A stretch of 64,000 nt of DNA, taken from positions 186,001 to 250,000 of the forward strand of contig NZ_FOEJ01000004.1 in the NCBI RefSeq assembly GCF_900110705.1. The letters are read 5' to 3'. Shown piece by piece: positions 9,108 to 18,543 of the stretch. Position numbers and translations under genes: made by a program. The DNA is from Loktanella sp. DSM 29012 (GTDB taxonomy: Bacteria > Pseudomonadota > Alphaproteobacteria > Rhodobacterales > Rhodobacteraceae). The notes below the pieces were generated by a model. That model did no database searches. It saw only the letters and a program-made list of their open reading frames with translations, and was not told the DNA's origin. Position 1 is the stretch's first letter. Every line of letters starts with the position of its first letter.

Positions 9108-10531
9108 CGGTGCGTGGCACTCGCATCAAGGGGAAAAACCTTGGCCGCGTTCAACAGCCACTTGGGGTCAAACACATCCTTCACAGCCATCTGCGCTGTC
9201 AGATCCGCAGGATCGAACTGCACCGCCATCAGGTCGCGTTTCTCGATGCCGACGCCATGTTCGCCCGTCAGACAGCCGCCGACCTCGACACAGAGTTTCA
9301 GGATCGCGGCACCCAGTGCCTCGCACAGTTCCAGCTGGCCGGGGGTATTGGCGTCATACAGGATCAACGGATGCATGTTGCCATCGCCGGCGTGGAACAC
9401 GTTGGCGACGTCCAGCCCGTATTCTTGCGACAGTGCGCCGATCCGGTCCAGCACGCGCGGCAGTTCCGTGACCGGAATCGTCCCGTCCAGGCACATGTAG
9501 TCGTTGATCTGCCCCATCGCGCCGAACGCGGATTTGCGCCCCAGCCAGATGCGGGCGGCCTCGTCCGCATCGCGGGCCTCGCGCACCTCTACCGGGTCAT
9601 GGCGCTGGGCGATCGCACTGATCAGCCCCAGCTGATGGTCGATCTCGGCGTCCGACCCTTCGACCTCGACGATCAGCAATGCCTCGCAATCGGGATAGCC
9701 TGCTTTGGCAAAGGCCTCGCAGGCGACGATGCAGGGGCGGTCCATGAATTCGATCGCGACGGGCAGCACGCCCGCCTTGATGATGTCGGACACGCAGGCC
9801 CCCGCGACGGCGTTGCTGTCAAATCCGATCAGCACGGGGCGGGCGCCCTCCGGCTTGGCCAGAATGCGGAGGGTTGCCTCGGTCACGACACCCAGCTGGC
9901 CCTCGGATCCGCAGATGACCCCCAGCAGATCCAGTTCGCCCGCATCCAGATGCCCGCCGCCCAGTTCCACGACGGTGCCGTCCATCAACACCAGCGTCAC
10001 GCCCAGCAGGTTGTTGGTCGTCACCCCGTATTTCAGGCAATGCGCCCCGCCGGAATTCATCGCCACGTTGCCCGCAATCGCGCAGGCCAGCTGGCTGCTG
10101 GGGTCTGGCGCGTAGAAAAATCCGTCTTCCGCGACAGCGCCGGTGACGCTCAGGTTCGTGCGGCCCGACTGCACGCGAATGATCCGGTCGGCATAATCGG
10201 TTTCCAGCACTGCGTTCAGCCGCGCCACGCCCAGCACAACCGAATCCGCCGTCGGCATGGCCCCACCGGCCAGCGATGTGCCGGACCCGCGCGGCACCAC
10301 GGGCACGTTCATCTCGTGACAGATGCGCAGCACGTCCGAGACCTCTGCCGTGGTGGCCGGCAACACCGCAAGCATCGGCGGGCATTTGTAGGCTGACAGC
10401 CCGTCGCATTCATAGGCGCGGGTTTCCGCCAGATCGTCGATCACGGCGTCGGCAGGCAAAACGGCGCGCAGGCGCGCGGCAAGCGCAGCCTTCAGCGCCA
10501 TGATCCTGGCGTCGGGTGTAGGCATGTGCAT
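9098..10531 (-). CDS. glcD: Glycolate oxidase catalytic subunit GlcD
   Basis: This 477-residue FAD-linked oxidase has an N-terminal PCMH FAD-binding domain (VVPRGSGTSLAGGA, then PSSQLACAIAGNVAMNSGGAH). Its C-terminal FAD-oxidase domain contains NVFHAGDGNMHPLI and CLTGEHGVGIEKRDLM, which carries the usual active-site His and Glu. It oxidises glycolate, and perhaps D-lactate, to glyoxylate. The open frame extends to 10570, but GAGGAG at 10536-10541 fits ATG 10531 (MHMPTPD). It is the first gene of glcD-glcE-glcF. No glcC-type regulator is adjacent. Confidence 0.95.
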   Translation of the reverse strand: MHMPTPDARIMALKAALAARLRAVLPADAVIDDLAETRAYECDGLSAYKCPPMLAVLPATTAEVSDVLRICHEMNVPVVPRGSGTSLAGGAMPTADSVVLGVARLNAVLETDYADRIIRVQSGRTNLSVTGAVAEDGFFYAPDPSSQLACAIAGNVAMNSGGAHCLKYGVTTNNLLGVTLVLMDGTVVELGGGHLDAGELDLLGVICGSEGQLGVVTEATLRILAKPEGARPVLIGFDSNAVAGACVSDIIKAGVLPVAIEFMDRPCIVACEAFAKAGYPDCEALLIVEVEGSDAEIDHQLGLISAIAQRHDPVEVREARDADEAARIWLGRKSAFGAMGQINDYMCLDGTIPVTELPRVLDRIGALSQEYGLDVANVFHAGDGNMHPLILYDANTPGQLELCEALGAAILKLCVEVGGCLTGEHGVGIEKRDLMAVQFDPADLTAQMAVKDVFDPKWLLNAAKVFPLDASATHRAA

Positions 10532-10641
10532 GATGATCTCCTCTTGGACAAACCCTAAGGCACGACGCACGTCCCTGACAAGCGCGCCTGCATCATCTAA
10601 CCTGCGGCCAACCGCCCCGACACAGGACCGCCCCTTTGCGC

Positions 10642-10989
10642 ATGACCACGCTTTTGATCCTTGGCATCGCGACTCCCGCGCTGGCCGACGCCCCAGTCGT
10701 CACCGCAGCGCAGGTCGCACGTGACGGACCCGCCTGGCGTTTCGATGTGACCCTGTCCCATCCCGATACGGGTTGGGATCACTATGCCGACGGCTGGCGA
10801 GTCGAGGATGCGGATGGCACAATCCTTGGCACCCGAGCGTTGCTGCACCCTCACGTCAACGAACAGCCCTTTACCCGGTCACTTGGCAATGTCGCCGTTC
10901 CGACGAATTTGTCAGTGGTCTTTATCCGCACGAAATGCGCGGTCGACGGCTGGTCCAAGGATACGGTTTCAGTCGCCCTGCCGGACTAG
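10642..10989 (+). CDS. Small exported protein of unknown function
   Basis: This is a 115-residue protein with an N-terminal signal peptide (MTTLLILGIATPALA before DAPVV). The mature part is beta-rich (FDVTLSHPDTGWDHYADGWRV, then HPHVNEQPFTRSL) and contains one cysteine near its C-terminus. I recognise the pattern as a conserved periplasmic protein of marine alphaproteobacteria but know no function. TTG 10636 is an alternative start with a similar upstream AGGA. Its TAG stop overlaps the stop of the convergent downstream gene by four bases (CTAG, 10986-10989). Upstream it diverges from glcD. Confidence 0.7.
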   Translation: MTTLLILGIATPALADAPVVTAAQVARDGPAWRFDVTLSHPDTGWDHYADGWRVEDADGTILGTRALLHPHVNEQPFTRSLGNVAVPTNLSVVFIRTKCAVDGWSKDTVSVALPD

Positions 10990-13070
10990 GTCTTGCGCCG
11001 TTTGGTGCCGCGTCCTTCCAGCAGCCAGGCTCCGATCACCAACAGCGCCGCCAGGATCAGGAATGCCCAGGCGGGCAGGATCGGCGCGATGGAAATATCG
11101 GCCGTGCGGTAGGCCTCGCGCGGGGTGATGCCCAGCCAGCCGCGTCCCGCAGCCGGGCGACTTGCCCGCACACTGCGAATGTCGATATCGCCGTCAGAAA
11201 CCAGCACCGTGCCGCCGTTGGTGGCGCTGATGGTCTCGTCCAGCACGTCGCCGGTGGCGATGGTCTGCTCGAATTCACGCGGTGCCGCCGGCCCCAGCGC
11301 GATCACGGTGTCCAGCGTGCCGTCCGTCAAACGATAAAGCCCGGTTTCCGGTGCGTCCCACAGGGTCTCGAACCGTCCGGGGCTGACCTGGTCCAGCGTC
11401 AGCGTCACCTCTGACCCATCCGGTCCAGTCACAACGACGTCGCCGGGTGCATCTTCGAGCGTGCGCCGGATGATGCGCATGGTCTGGCCGGAGGGTTCGA
11501 CCCAGAGGGATTCTTCTTCCAGCTCGGGCTCTTTCATCATCCAGTGGGCAAGGCGGCGCAACAGTTCGGCCTGCGGACCGCCGCCTTCGTAGCCACGATC
11601 CCACAGCCAGCTCTGATCGCTTGCCAGCAGCGCCACGCGCCCCTCGCCGATCCGGTCCAGCGTCAGCAGCGGGCGGTCGTCCAGCCCGGTCATCAGCACC
11701 TCGGCGCCCTCGGGCACGGTGGTATCCACCAGCCGGAACCAACGCCCCCAACCGGGACCGTCGCCGTCGGTGCCGGGTGACATCGCTTCCAGCCCGGCGG
11801 TCACCGGGTGCCGGTCGCCCAGGTCGGTGACCTGCGGCACATAGCCTTCCTCAAAGACCCGCGCCGTCGGCGCACCGGGCAAGACCGTCTGCAAGGGCGA
11901 ACGAAAGATACTGTCGACGCTGCCGTATTCCGGACCAGAGGACACCAGCACGGCACCGCCCTCGCGCACGTAATTGGCTATGTTTTCCAGATACAGGGAC
12001 GGCAGGATGCCCCGCCGGCGATAGCGGTCAAAAACGATTAGGTCGAAATCCGCGATCTTCTCCATGAACAATTCGCGCGTGGGAAAGGCGATCAACGACA
12101 ACTCATCTACCGGCACGCCGTCCTGCTTTTCCGGCGGGCGCAGAATGGTGAAATGTACCAGATCGACGCTGGCATCCGCCTTGAGCAGGTTGCGCCAGGT
12201 GCGTTCACCCGCATGCGGTTCGCCGCTGACAAGCAGGACGCGCAACCGGTCGCGGACACCGTTGATCTGGACAACAGCGGCGTTGTTGCGATCCGTCAAT
12301 TCGCCATCCACCGTTGGCGTCTGGAACTGGAGAACATTCATCCCGCCATGCGGCAGGTTGACGGGCAATTCGATGTCGCGCCCGATCGGCACTTCAAAGG
12401 GCAAGGGCGCGCCACCATCAATGCTGATGTTCAGCGGCACCGACACGACACCCTGGGGGGCGGCCCCCTGATCTTCGATCCGCACGGTCAGCGTCACGGG
12501 TTCGCCCAGAATGGCAAAGGCCGGTGCATTGGCCACGACCAGACGCCGGTCCCAGTCGTCGGGCTGGCCCGTCACCAGCGCGTGCAGCGGCGCAGGCAGC
12601 GGCGGGGTGCGGTCCAGGTCGTGCACACGCCCGTCCGTAATCATCAAGATGCCGGCAATGCGGCCCTGGGGCTCTTCGGCCAGTGCTTCGGCCAGTGCGG
12701 TCATGGCCTGCGTGCCCGCGTCGCCCTCACCGTCGCCGACGGTCACGATCCGCAGTTCGGTGTTTTCCATACCGGCAATCTCGGCCTGCACATTCGCGAT
12801 GGCCGCAGCCGTCTGGTCCGGTCTGTCGCTGATCCGCTGGCTCGCACTCTCGTCCACGACCAACATCACGATATCGGCCAGCGGCACCCGGTCCTCTTGG
12901 CTAAGTGCGGGGTTCAGCAATGCGCCCAGCAGGGCAAGCCCCGCCAGACCGCGCAACCACCAACCGGGCAGGCGCCGCCAGACTGCCAACAGCACGGCCG
13001 CCAGTACCAGCGCGCCGACACCATAAATCGCCACAATCGGCAACAGTGGATCAAGGACAACGCTCTGCAT
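10986..13070 (-). CDS. Membrane protein with glutamine-amidotransferase-like domain
   Basis: This 694-residue protein has two N-terminal membrane helices (about residues 11-32 and 38-56) and one near the C-terminus (PAWAFLILAALLVIGAWLL). Between them is a large periplasmic region that includes a class I GATase-like Rossmann stretch (FDLIVFDRYRRRGILP, then YVREGGAVLVSSGPEYG). The early segment IVMLVVDESASQ resembles a von Willebrand A domain start. It is the last gene of the moxR-DUF58-DUF4159 cluster on the minus strand, which in other bacteria is thought to form a MoxR-assisted membrane assembly or stress complex. The precise role is unknown. Its stop overlaps that of the convergent small secreted protein. 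Confidence 0.8.
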   Translation of the reverse strand: MQSVVLDPLLPIVAIYGVGALVLAAVLLAVWRRLPGWWLRGLAGLALLGALLNPALSQEDRVPLADIVMLVVDESASQRISDRPDQTAAAIANVQAEIAGMENTELRIVTVGDGEGDAGTQAMTALAEALAEEPQGRIAGILMITDGRVHDLDRTPPLPAPLHALVTGQPDDWDRRLVVANAPAFAILGEPVTLTVRIEDQGAAPQGVVSVPLNISIDGGAPLPFEVPIGRDIELPVNLPHGGMNVLQFQTPTVDGELTDRNNAAVVQINGVRDRLRVLLVSGEPHAGERTWRNLLKADASVDLVHFTILRPPEKQDGVPVDELSLIAFPTRELFMEKIADFDLIVFDRYRRRGILPSLYLENIANYVREGGAVLVSSGPEYGSVDSIFRSPLQTVLPGAPTARVFEEGYVPQVTDLGDRHPVTAGLEAMSPGTDGDGPGWGRWFRLVDTTVPEGAEVLMTGLDDRPLLTLDRIGEGRVALLASDQSWLWDRGYEGGGPQAELLRRLAHWMMKEPELEEESLWVEPSGQTMRIIRRTLEDAPGDVVVTGPDGSEVTLTLDQVSPGRFETLWDAPETGLYRLTDGTLDTVIALGPAAPREFEQTIATGDVLDETISATNGGTVLVSDGDIDIRSVRASRPAAGRGWLGITPREAYRTADISIAPILPAWAFLILAALLVIGAWLLEGRGTKRRKT

Positions 13071-13082
13071 TAATCCACCCTG

Positions 13083-13115
13083 CTTCTTCTGGTCAAAAAT
13101 ATCCCCGCCGGAGGC
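13083..13115 (-). repeat. Dispersed intergenic element, copy 2 (GACCAGAAGAAG type)
   Basis: On the minus strand: GCCTCCGGCGGGG, then ATATTTTTGACCAGAAGAAG, ending 12 bases before the ATG of the 694-residue membrane protein. It combines the GACCAGAAGAAG core with the short GCCTCCGGCGGG arm otherwise seen with the other subtype, so arms and cores have been shuffled. Confidence 0.75.
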
Positions 13116-13146
13116 ATCCTGCCCTCACAACACATGCGCCAGTTGT

Positions 13147-15912
13147 TCATTGTCCCAACCTTTCCAACAGGTTGGGCACATGAACCTGGTCGGATTTATA
13201 GTTGCCGGTCAGCACATGCATGATCAGGTTCACGCCAAACCGATAGGCATATTCGCGCTGTGTGTCGCCCGCGCTGCCACGGCCCACGGGGAACATCGTA
13301 TCACCGAACTGGTCCACGGCCCAGGCCCGTGCCCAGTCGTTGCCACCGATCACGACGGGCGTCACACCGTCGTTGAGGTTGCGAAACGGCATGCCCTCGG
13401 CCTGTTCGGCGTCCGGGGGGGCAGCCTCGACCCAGACATCGCGACTGGCGGTGCGACCGGGAAAATCCTGGATCAGGTAGAATGTCCGCGTCAGCACGTG
13501 ATCGTCCGGGATCGGTTCCAGCGCGGGAATATCCAGCGACATGGCGATGGACTGCAATTGCCGCCCCTCGGGGCTGGATGACCCGAAACGTGCCGTATCC
13601 GCGTCGCGGGTGTCGAACAGGATCATCCCGCCGGACCGCAGATAGCGGTTCAACTTGGCGTAGGCCTCGAGCGAGGGGAGCGCCTGGCCGGGTGTCATCG
13701 GCCAATAGAGGAACGGAAAGAATGCAAGCTCGTCCGTCTCGATGTTCAGGGCTGTCGGTGCGACAGGCTCGATCGAGGTGCGGCGGAACAGGACGTCGGA
13801 CAATCCCCGCAATCCGGCCTCCGATACCTCGTCGATCCGCGGATCGCCCGTCGTGACATAGGCCAGGGACACGGCCTGCGTCGCCGCGATGGCAAATTCA
13901 TCGGCATCCTGTGCGCGCGAATTCTGCGGGGTGGCGATCATCAGTGCCAGCAACACGGCGGCGGCCACATCGGCGCGCGGTCCGCGCAAACGGCTGCCCA
14001 CAGCCAGCGAGGCGATCACGTCAATCGCCAAGAGCGCGAGTGCCGCGGCGATCAGCCAGCCCTTCAGAGGCAATTCCTGCGAGATATCCAACCCTTCGAC
14101 GGGGATACGGGGGGGCCACTGCGCCGTGGCCAGCGTTGTATCCGCATCTGCCACATTCACCGCGATCTGCGTTTCGTCAAATGCGTATAACCCCGGCGCC
14201 AGATCAGGCCCGACGGTGCCTGCGGCGAGTGCCTCTCCGGGCACACCGGCCTCGGTCGTGGCATCCGTCAACTGGCCAAAGGCGTCAAGCCGTGCCTGCG
14301 GCAGCCACACAGTGCCCTCCAGCGCCGCAGCCTCGGGTGTGGCGGGACGCGTAGAAACCGCCAGACGTTCCAGCATCTGTACGAAAAGACCCGACAACGG
14401 CAATGACGACCATTCGGCATTTGCCGTGACATGCATCAAGACGACCTGACCTTGTCCCAGCGCCTTGCGCGTGACCAGTGGGGTGCCATCCGCCAGCCCT
14501 GCGATCACGCGGTCGGCCAGTGTCGGGTCGGGTTGTGCCACGACCTGCGCCGTCACGCTCACGTCTTGCGGGATGGCGAGGCCGAAAAAGGGTGATCCCT
14601 CGGGAAAGGGGGCTAGCGCCTTTGGTTCGCCCCAGCTCATGGCCCCGCCGATGCTGCGTCCACCGGCCCGCAGCCGCACGGGCAGCAGCGGGTCCTCGGT
14701 CATGCGGCCCACGTCGGATGCGGCCAGCCGTGGTCCGGCAAAGCGCAGCAGCAATCCGCCGTTTTCCACCCATGTCGCGATGTCGTCTGCCTCTGATGCA
14801 GACAGGTTCGCCACATCGGCCAACACGATCACGTCCGGGTTGGCCAGCAGGACATCCTCCAGCGTGCCGTCGATCAGGTCCGCTGTCGGTTCCAGCGCTT
14901 CGCGCAGGTAGTACAGCGGCGACAGCAGGTCGAGGCCTTCGGCCTCGCCGCCGCCGGCAATCAGCGCGACCTCGCGGCGGCGCAGGGCGTCGTCGGTCAG
15001 CGTCACGGCACCGGCAGACCGCACGCCTGTCACCGCAAACCGCGTGACGCGATTGCGCAGCTCTGCCGGCAGGGACAAAAGTGTTTCGCCCACGCCTTCG
15101 CCTGGAGCAATCTCCATGTTCACGGTGGCAAGGACGCGTTCGGTGCCGGCGGGGTCCAGCCCGATGGCCTGCACCGGCACGCTCAGCGGCAGGCCGACCG
15201 GCGTGCGTGCGGCAGACAGCGCGATATTGCCGTCGGCAAATGTGGCAGGCCGCAGTGCTATGGTGGTGCGCGGCGTCTGCACCACGCGCACCGTGCCGCG
15301 CGCCTCGAACGCGGCCAGCATGTCGCTGCGTGTGTCACGTGCCAGACTGTCGGACAGCCAAAGGGTGTCAAAGCTGCCGTCCAGCGTCTGCGCAAGCTCT
15401 GCAAGAGCCTCTGCATCAGGTTCCCATGGCGCGGGTTGCAGGTTGGGCAAGGTCTGCGCCACGGCTTGCGCCGGTTGGAAATCGGGCATTTGTGCGGGCG
15501 GTGCGGTCAGCGTCATCACGGCGGCAGGCCTGCCTGACCGGGCTGCGTCGTCCAATGCGATCCGTGCACGGTCGATCCGCGCGGGCCAGTCGCGTGCGTC
15601 GGCCCATGTGCCGTCCAGAACCACCAGCAGCGGACCGTCGCCGCCCTGATCGTCCTGGGGGTTCAGAACGGGGCCCGCAAAGCCCAGGATGATCGCGGCA
15701 ACGGCCAGCAATCGCAGCAGCAGCAGCCACCAGGGCGTACGGTCGGACTGTGCATCCTTGTCGGTCAGTCCCAGCAGAAGAGCGACACCGGGAAACCTGC
15801 GCCGCACGGGCGCTGGTGGGACGGCGCGGAGCAACACCCAAAGGATCGGCAATGCGATCAACCCCAGCAGCAGCCAGGGCGCAGTGAAGGCGAGGGGGCC
15901 AATGCTAAACAT
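13147..15912 (-). CDS. BatA-domain / DUF4159 membrane protein
   Basis: This 921-residue protein starts with the BatA-like N-terminal membrane segment (FTAPWLLLGLIALPILWVLLR) and a second helix (LLRLLAVAAIILGFAGPVL). A long periplasmic region with a vWA-like fragment (PLLVVLDGTWADARDWPAR) follows. A further helix pair lies near residue 640, and the C-terminal DUF4159 domain runs from about LAYVTTGDPRIDEVSEAG to the end. DUF4159 is GATase-like. It belongs to the moxR-DUF58 cluster, where such proteins are proposed to build an inner-membrane complex matured by the MoxR ATPase. It lies downstream of the DUF58 gene across 60 bases that hold repeat copy 3. Confidence 0.88.
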   Translation of the reverse strand: MFSIGPLAFTAPWLLLGLIALPILWVLLRAVPPAPVRRRFPGVALLLGLTDKDAQSDRTPWWLLLLRLLAVAAIILGFAGPVLNPQDDQGGDGPLLVVLDGTWADARDWPARIDRARIALDDAARSGRPAAVMTLTAPPAQMPDFQPAQAVAQTLPNLQPAPWEPDAEALAELAQTLDGSFDTLWLSDSLARDTRSDMLAAFEARGTVRVVQTPRTTIALRPATFADGNIALSAARTPVGLPLSVPVQAIGLDPAGTERVLATVNMEIAPGEGVGETLLSLPAELRNRVTRFAVTGVRSAGAVTLTDDALRRREVALIAGGGEAEGLDLLSPLYYLREALEPTADLIDGTLEDVLLANPDVIVLADVANLSASEADDIATWVENGGLLLRFAGPRLAASDVGRMTEDPLLPVRLRAGGRSIGGAMSWGEPKALAPFPEGSPFFGLAIPQDVSVTAQVVAQPDPTLADRVIAGLADGTPLVTRKALGQGQVVLMHVTANAEWSSLPLSGLFVQMLERLAVSTRPATPEAAALEGTVWLPQARLDAFGQLTDATTEAGVPGEALAAGTVGPDLAPGLYAFDETQIAVNVADADTTLATAQWPPRIPVEGLDISQELPLKGWLIAAALALLAIDVIASLAVGSRLRGPRADVAAAVLLALMIATPQNSRAQDADEFAIAATQAVSLAYVTTGDPRIDEVSEAGLRGLSDVLFRRTSIEPVAPTALNIETDELAFFPFLYWPMTPGQALPSLEAYAKLNRYLRSGGMILFDTRDADTARFGSSSPEGRQLQSIAMSLDIPALEPIPDDHVLTRTFYLIQDFPGRTASRDVWVEAAPPDAEQAEGMPFRNLNDGVTPVVIGGNDWARAWAVDQFGDTMFPVGRGSAGDTQREYAYRFGVNLIMHVLTGNYKSDQVHVPNLLERLGQ

Positions 15913-15924
15913 AAGTGAAATCCC

Positions 15925-15970
15925 GGGGGCGCTGCCCCCGGACCCCCGGGATATTTTCGACCAGAAGAAG
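15925..15970 (+). repeat. Dispersed intergenic element, copy 3 (GACCAGAAGAAG type)
   Basis: Hairpin GGGGGC GCT GCCCCC (15925-15939), then CGGACCCCCGGGA, then TATTTTCGACCAGAAGAAG ending 2 bases before the DUF58 stop triplet. It is the cleanest full-length copy. Here it reads against the two flanking minus-strand genes, unlike copies 1, 2, 4, 6, 7 and 8. Confidence 0.78.
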
Positions 15971-15972
15971 TG

Positions 15973-16845
15973 TCATACGGGCTGCTCCATGGCAGCGTAG
16001 AGCCACAGGAGTGCCTGTGTCGCGGGCGCGTCCGTATGCTGGGTTGTAAACTGCCAACCGGTCGTGCGTGCGAGAGCGGTCAGGCGGTTCTTGCGTTCGG
16101 CCAGGCGGTCCAGATAGCGGTCGCGCAGATCGCCTGCCTTGAGCGTTTCGTGTCGCAAGCCACCGGTCATGGATTCAAAGACCGTGCGCCCGTCGAATGG
16201 AAAGGCTTCTTCCTGGGGGTCGAGAATCTGCACCAGAGCACCGCGCACGCCGCGGTCGGCGGCGCGGGTCAATGCGGCCTCGATCGGGGCCAGATCGGAC
16301 AGGAAATCCGACACGAACACCGCGCGGCTGTGCGGAACCATGCCGCGCGCCTCTGGCATGGCGTAGTCACTGGGGTCGTCCTGCGACAGCAGCGCCGCCA
16401 TTTGCGAGATCTGGGCCGTGCCGCGGCGGGGTGGCAGGCTGGCCCCGGTCAAGCCAACCCGTTCACCGCCGCGGGTCAGCAGGATCGCGCAGGCCAGCGC
16501 CAATGTACGGGCCACGGTTGATTTCTGCGCAACTGCCGGGGCAGATGAAAACCGCATCGACGCGCCCTGATCGACCCAGAACACGACCGATTGCGCGATC
16601 TGCCATTCCTTGTCCTGCACGAAGGCCCCGTCGGACCGGGCGGACCTGCGCCAGTCGATGCTGCGCGCGCTGTCGTGGCTTTGCGCCGGGCGGTATTGCC
16701 AGAAGGTGTCGCCCGTGCCTGCGCGGCGTCGGCCGTGATCGCCCAGGATCACGGTGCTGGCCAGATGCTCTGCCGCGGCCAGCAGTGGCGGCAGCGCACT
16801 GGCGCTGGCCTCTGCCCGGGCGCGAAGGACGACGGGATCACTCAT
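15973..16845 (-). CDS. DUF58 domain protein
   Basis: This 290-residue protein has the DUF58 signature GDTFWQYRPAQSHDSARSID, then WRRSARSDGAFVQDKEW. A vWA-like strand with a degenerate metal-site motif follows (VVFWVDQGASMRFS). DUF58 proteins pair with MoxR AAA+ ATPases and are thought to be their adaptor or substrate. The open frame could extend upstream into moxR, but the start at 16845 gives the typical ATGA 4-base overlap with the moxR stop and begins MSDPVVLRARAEA, so I chose it. It is the second gene of the cluster moxR-DUF58-DUF4159-GATase. Confidence 0.92.
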   Translation of the reverse strand: MSDPVVLRARAEASASALPPLLAAAEHLASTVILGDHGRRRAGTGDTFWQYRPAQSHDSARSIDWRRSARSDGAFVQDKEWQIAQSVVFWVDQGASMRFSSAPAVAQKSTVARTLALACAILLTRGGERVGLTGASLPPRRGTAQISQMAALLSQDDPSDYAMPEARGMVPHSRAVFVSDFLSDLAPIEAALTRAADRGVRGALVQILDPQEEAFPFDGRTVFESMTGGLRHETLKAGDLRDRYLDRLAERKNRLTALARTTGWQFTTQHTDAPATQALLWLYAAMEQPV

Positions 16846-17846
16846 GCGGCGGCGGCAGTCCGGGTGATACCGGCTGTGACATCGTCGATCAGCGCATCCA
16901 GATCGACCCCGCGCGCGCGGGCCGCAAAGGAGAGTGCCATGCGGTGTTTCAGGACAGGTCCTGCCATCGCGCGCACATCCTCTGGTGTGGGCGCGAGTCG
17001 GCCTGAGAGCAGAGCTTGCGCGCGAACACACAGCATCAGCGCCTGGGACGCGCGCGGGCCGGGGCCCCAGCTGACCGCGTCGTTCACGGCGGCAGCGGCA
17101 TCAGGTCCGGGACGGCAACCGCGCACAAGATCGAGTATCATTTCCACGATCCCGTCGCCCACAGGCATCCGGCGCAGCAGGTCCTGCGCATCAATCAGTT
17201 CTGCGGCGGTGAACACGGCGGTGGATTTTGAATCTTGGGCCCCGGTGGTGGCGATCAGGATATCGCGTTCCGTCTGGCGGTCGGGGTAGGGCACATCGAT
17301 CTGCACAAGGAACCGGTCCAGCTGCGCCTCTGGCAGGGGATAGGTGCCTTCTTGTTCGATGGGGTTTTGCGTGGCCAGAACATGGAACGGCACACCGAGT
17401 TTACGATGGGCACCGGCGATCGTGACCTCTTTTTCCTGCATGGCCTGCAAGAGCGCGGATTGCGTGCGCGGGCTGGCACGGTTGATTTCGTCGGCCATCA
17501 GCAGTTGGCAGAAAATCGGTCCTTCGATGAAGCGGAACGCGCGGGCACCGCCTTCGCAGGTTTCCAGAACCTCGGACCCCAGAATGTCGGCCGGCATCAG
17601 GTCCGGGGTGAACTGGATGCGGTTGCCGTCAAGCCCCATGACGGTCGACAGCGTGTCGACCAGCCGCGTCTTGCCCAGTCCGGGCAGGCCGATCAGCACG
17701 GCATGGCCGCCGCAGATCAACGCGGTCAATGTCAGGTCGACAACCCTGTCCTGCCCCAGAAAACGCGCTGCAATCGAACTGCGGGCCTGCGCCAGCTTGT
17801 CGCCCAAATCCTCGATCCGCGCCACCAGGTCGTCCGTATCCGCCAT
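16842..17846 (-). CDS. MoxR-family AAA+ ATPase
   Basis: This 334-residue protein has Walker A GLPGLGKT at residues 53-60. Further motifs are a Walker B region (CQLLMADEINRASPRTQSAL), a sensor-1 asparagine (VLATQNPIEQEGTYPLPEAQ) and the arginine-finger stretch LDRFLVQIDVPYP, as expected of the MoxR/RavA AAA_3 group. It probably acts as a chaperone for the DUF58 and DUF4159 partners encoded immediately downstream. It is the first gene of a four-gene minus-strand operon and is divergent from the DUF1285 gene 59 bases away. The stop overlaps the DUF58 start (ATGA). Confidence 0.94.
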   Translation of the reverse strand: MADTDDLVARIEDLGDKLAQARSSIAARFLGQDRVVDLTLTALICGGHAVLIGLPGLGKTRLVDTLSTVMGLDGNRIQFTPDLMPADILGSEVLETCEGGARAFRFIEGPIFCQLLMADEINRASPRTQSALLQAMQEKEVTIAGAHRKLGVPFHVLATQNPIEQEGTYPLPEAQLDRFLVQIDVPYPDRQTERDILIATTGAQDSKSTAVFTAAELIDAQDLLRRMPVGDGIVEMILDLVRGCRPGPDAAAAVNDAVSWGPGPRASQALMLCVRAQALLSGRLAPTPEDVRAMAGPVLKHRMALSFAARARGVDLDALIDDVTAGITRTAAAA

Positions 17847-17905
17847 GACAATTCATCCCTTACCGCTATATCCCTGCATAACAGCACTTATCGCGGAAGA
17901 CCCCA

Positions 17906-18505
17906 ATGACAAACGAGTCCGGTCCACAAAAGAACGTGACCCCCAGCCCCGAAGGTCTGGCAGAGGCCGCGAACAAGGCGCAAAAAGCAGGCGGTTTGCC
18001 GCCGGTCGATAAATGGAATCCTGATTTCTGCGGTGATATCGACATGCGGATCGCCCGTGACGGGACCTGGTTCTACGAGGGCACGCCGATCGGCAGAACC
18101 CGGCTGGTGCGCCTGTTTTCAACGATCCTGAAACGCGAGGGTGACGCCTATTTCCTTGTGACTCCGGTGGAAAAGGTCGGGATCACGGTCGAGGATGCGC
18201 CATTCGTCGCGATCGATGTGGACCGGCAGGGCGACGATCTGGTGTTTACCACAAACGTCGGTGACCGTGCGGTGGCCGGCCCCGACCATCCGATCCGCAT
18301 GGCGCGCGACCCGCAGACTGGCGAGCCGTCACCCTATGTGCTGATCCGTCGCAACCTCGAGGCGCTCATCGACCGCAAGAGTTTCTACCGCCTTGTGGAT
18401 ATGGGCGAGGTCAGCTTGCATGACGGCGCGGACTGGTTCGGTGTCCGCTCCGGCGGGGTCTTCTTTGGCTTCATGCCGGCGGCGGAGCTTGTGGGTCTGG
18501 ATTGA
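17906..18505 (+). CDS. DUF1285 domain protein
   Basis: This 199-residue protein contains the DUF1285 domain from about residue 35, starting PPVDKWNPDFCGDIDMRIARDGTW. Other family blocks are YEGTPIGRTRLVRLFSTIL and YFLVTPVEKVGITVEDAPFVA. The family has a two-subdomain alpha/beta fold with no assigned activity. Its position divergent from moxR is the usual Rhodobacterales order, which hints at a shared pathway. No signal peptide or membrane helix is visible, so it should be cytoplasmic. Confidence 0.88.
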   Translation: MTNESGPQKNVTPSPEGLAEAANKAQKAGGLPPVDKWNPDFCGDIDMRIARDGTWFYEGTPIGRTRLVRLFSTILKREGDAYFLVTPVEKVGITVEDAPFVAIDVDRQGDDLVFTTNVGDRAVAGPDHPIRMARDPQTGEPSPYVLIRRNLEALIDRKSFYRLVDMGEVSLHDGADWFGVRSGGVFFGFMPAAELVGLD

Positions 18506-18543
18506 TCTGCACAGGTCCTGCGTTCCCGGACCTCGGCTGGTTT

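Noticed and set aside
8321-10396. Plus-strand open frame of 691 codons
   Set aside because: It is antisense to glcE and glcD, with shadow composition and no ribosome-binding site or recognisable motif.
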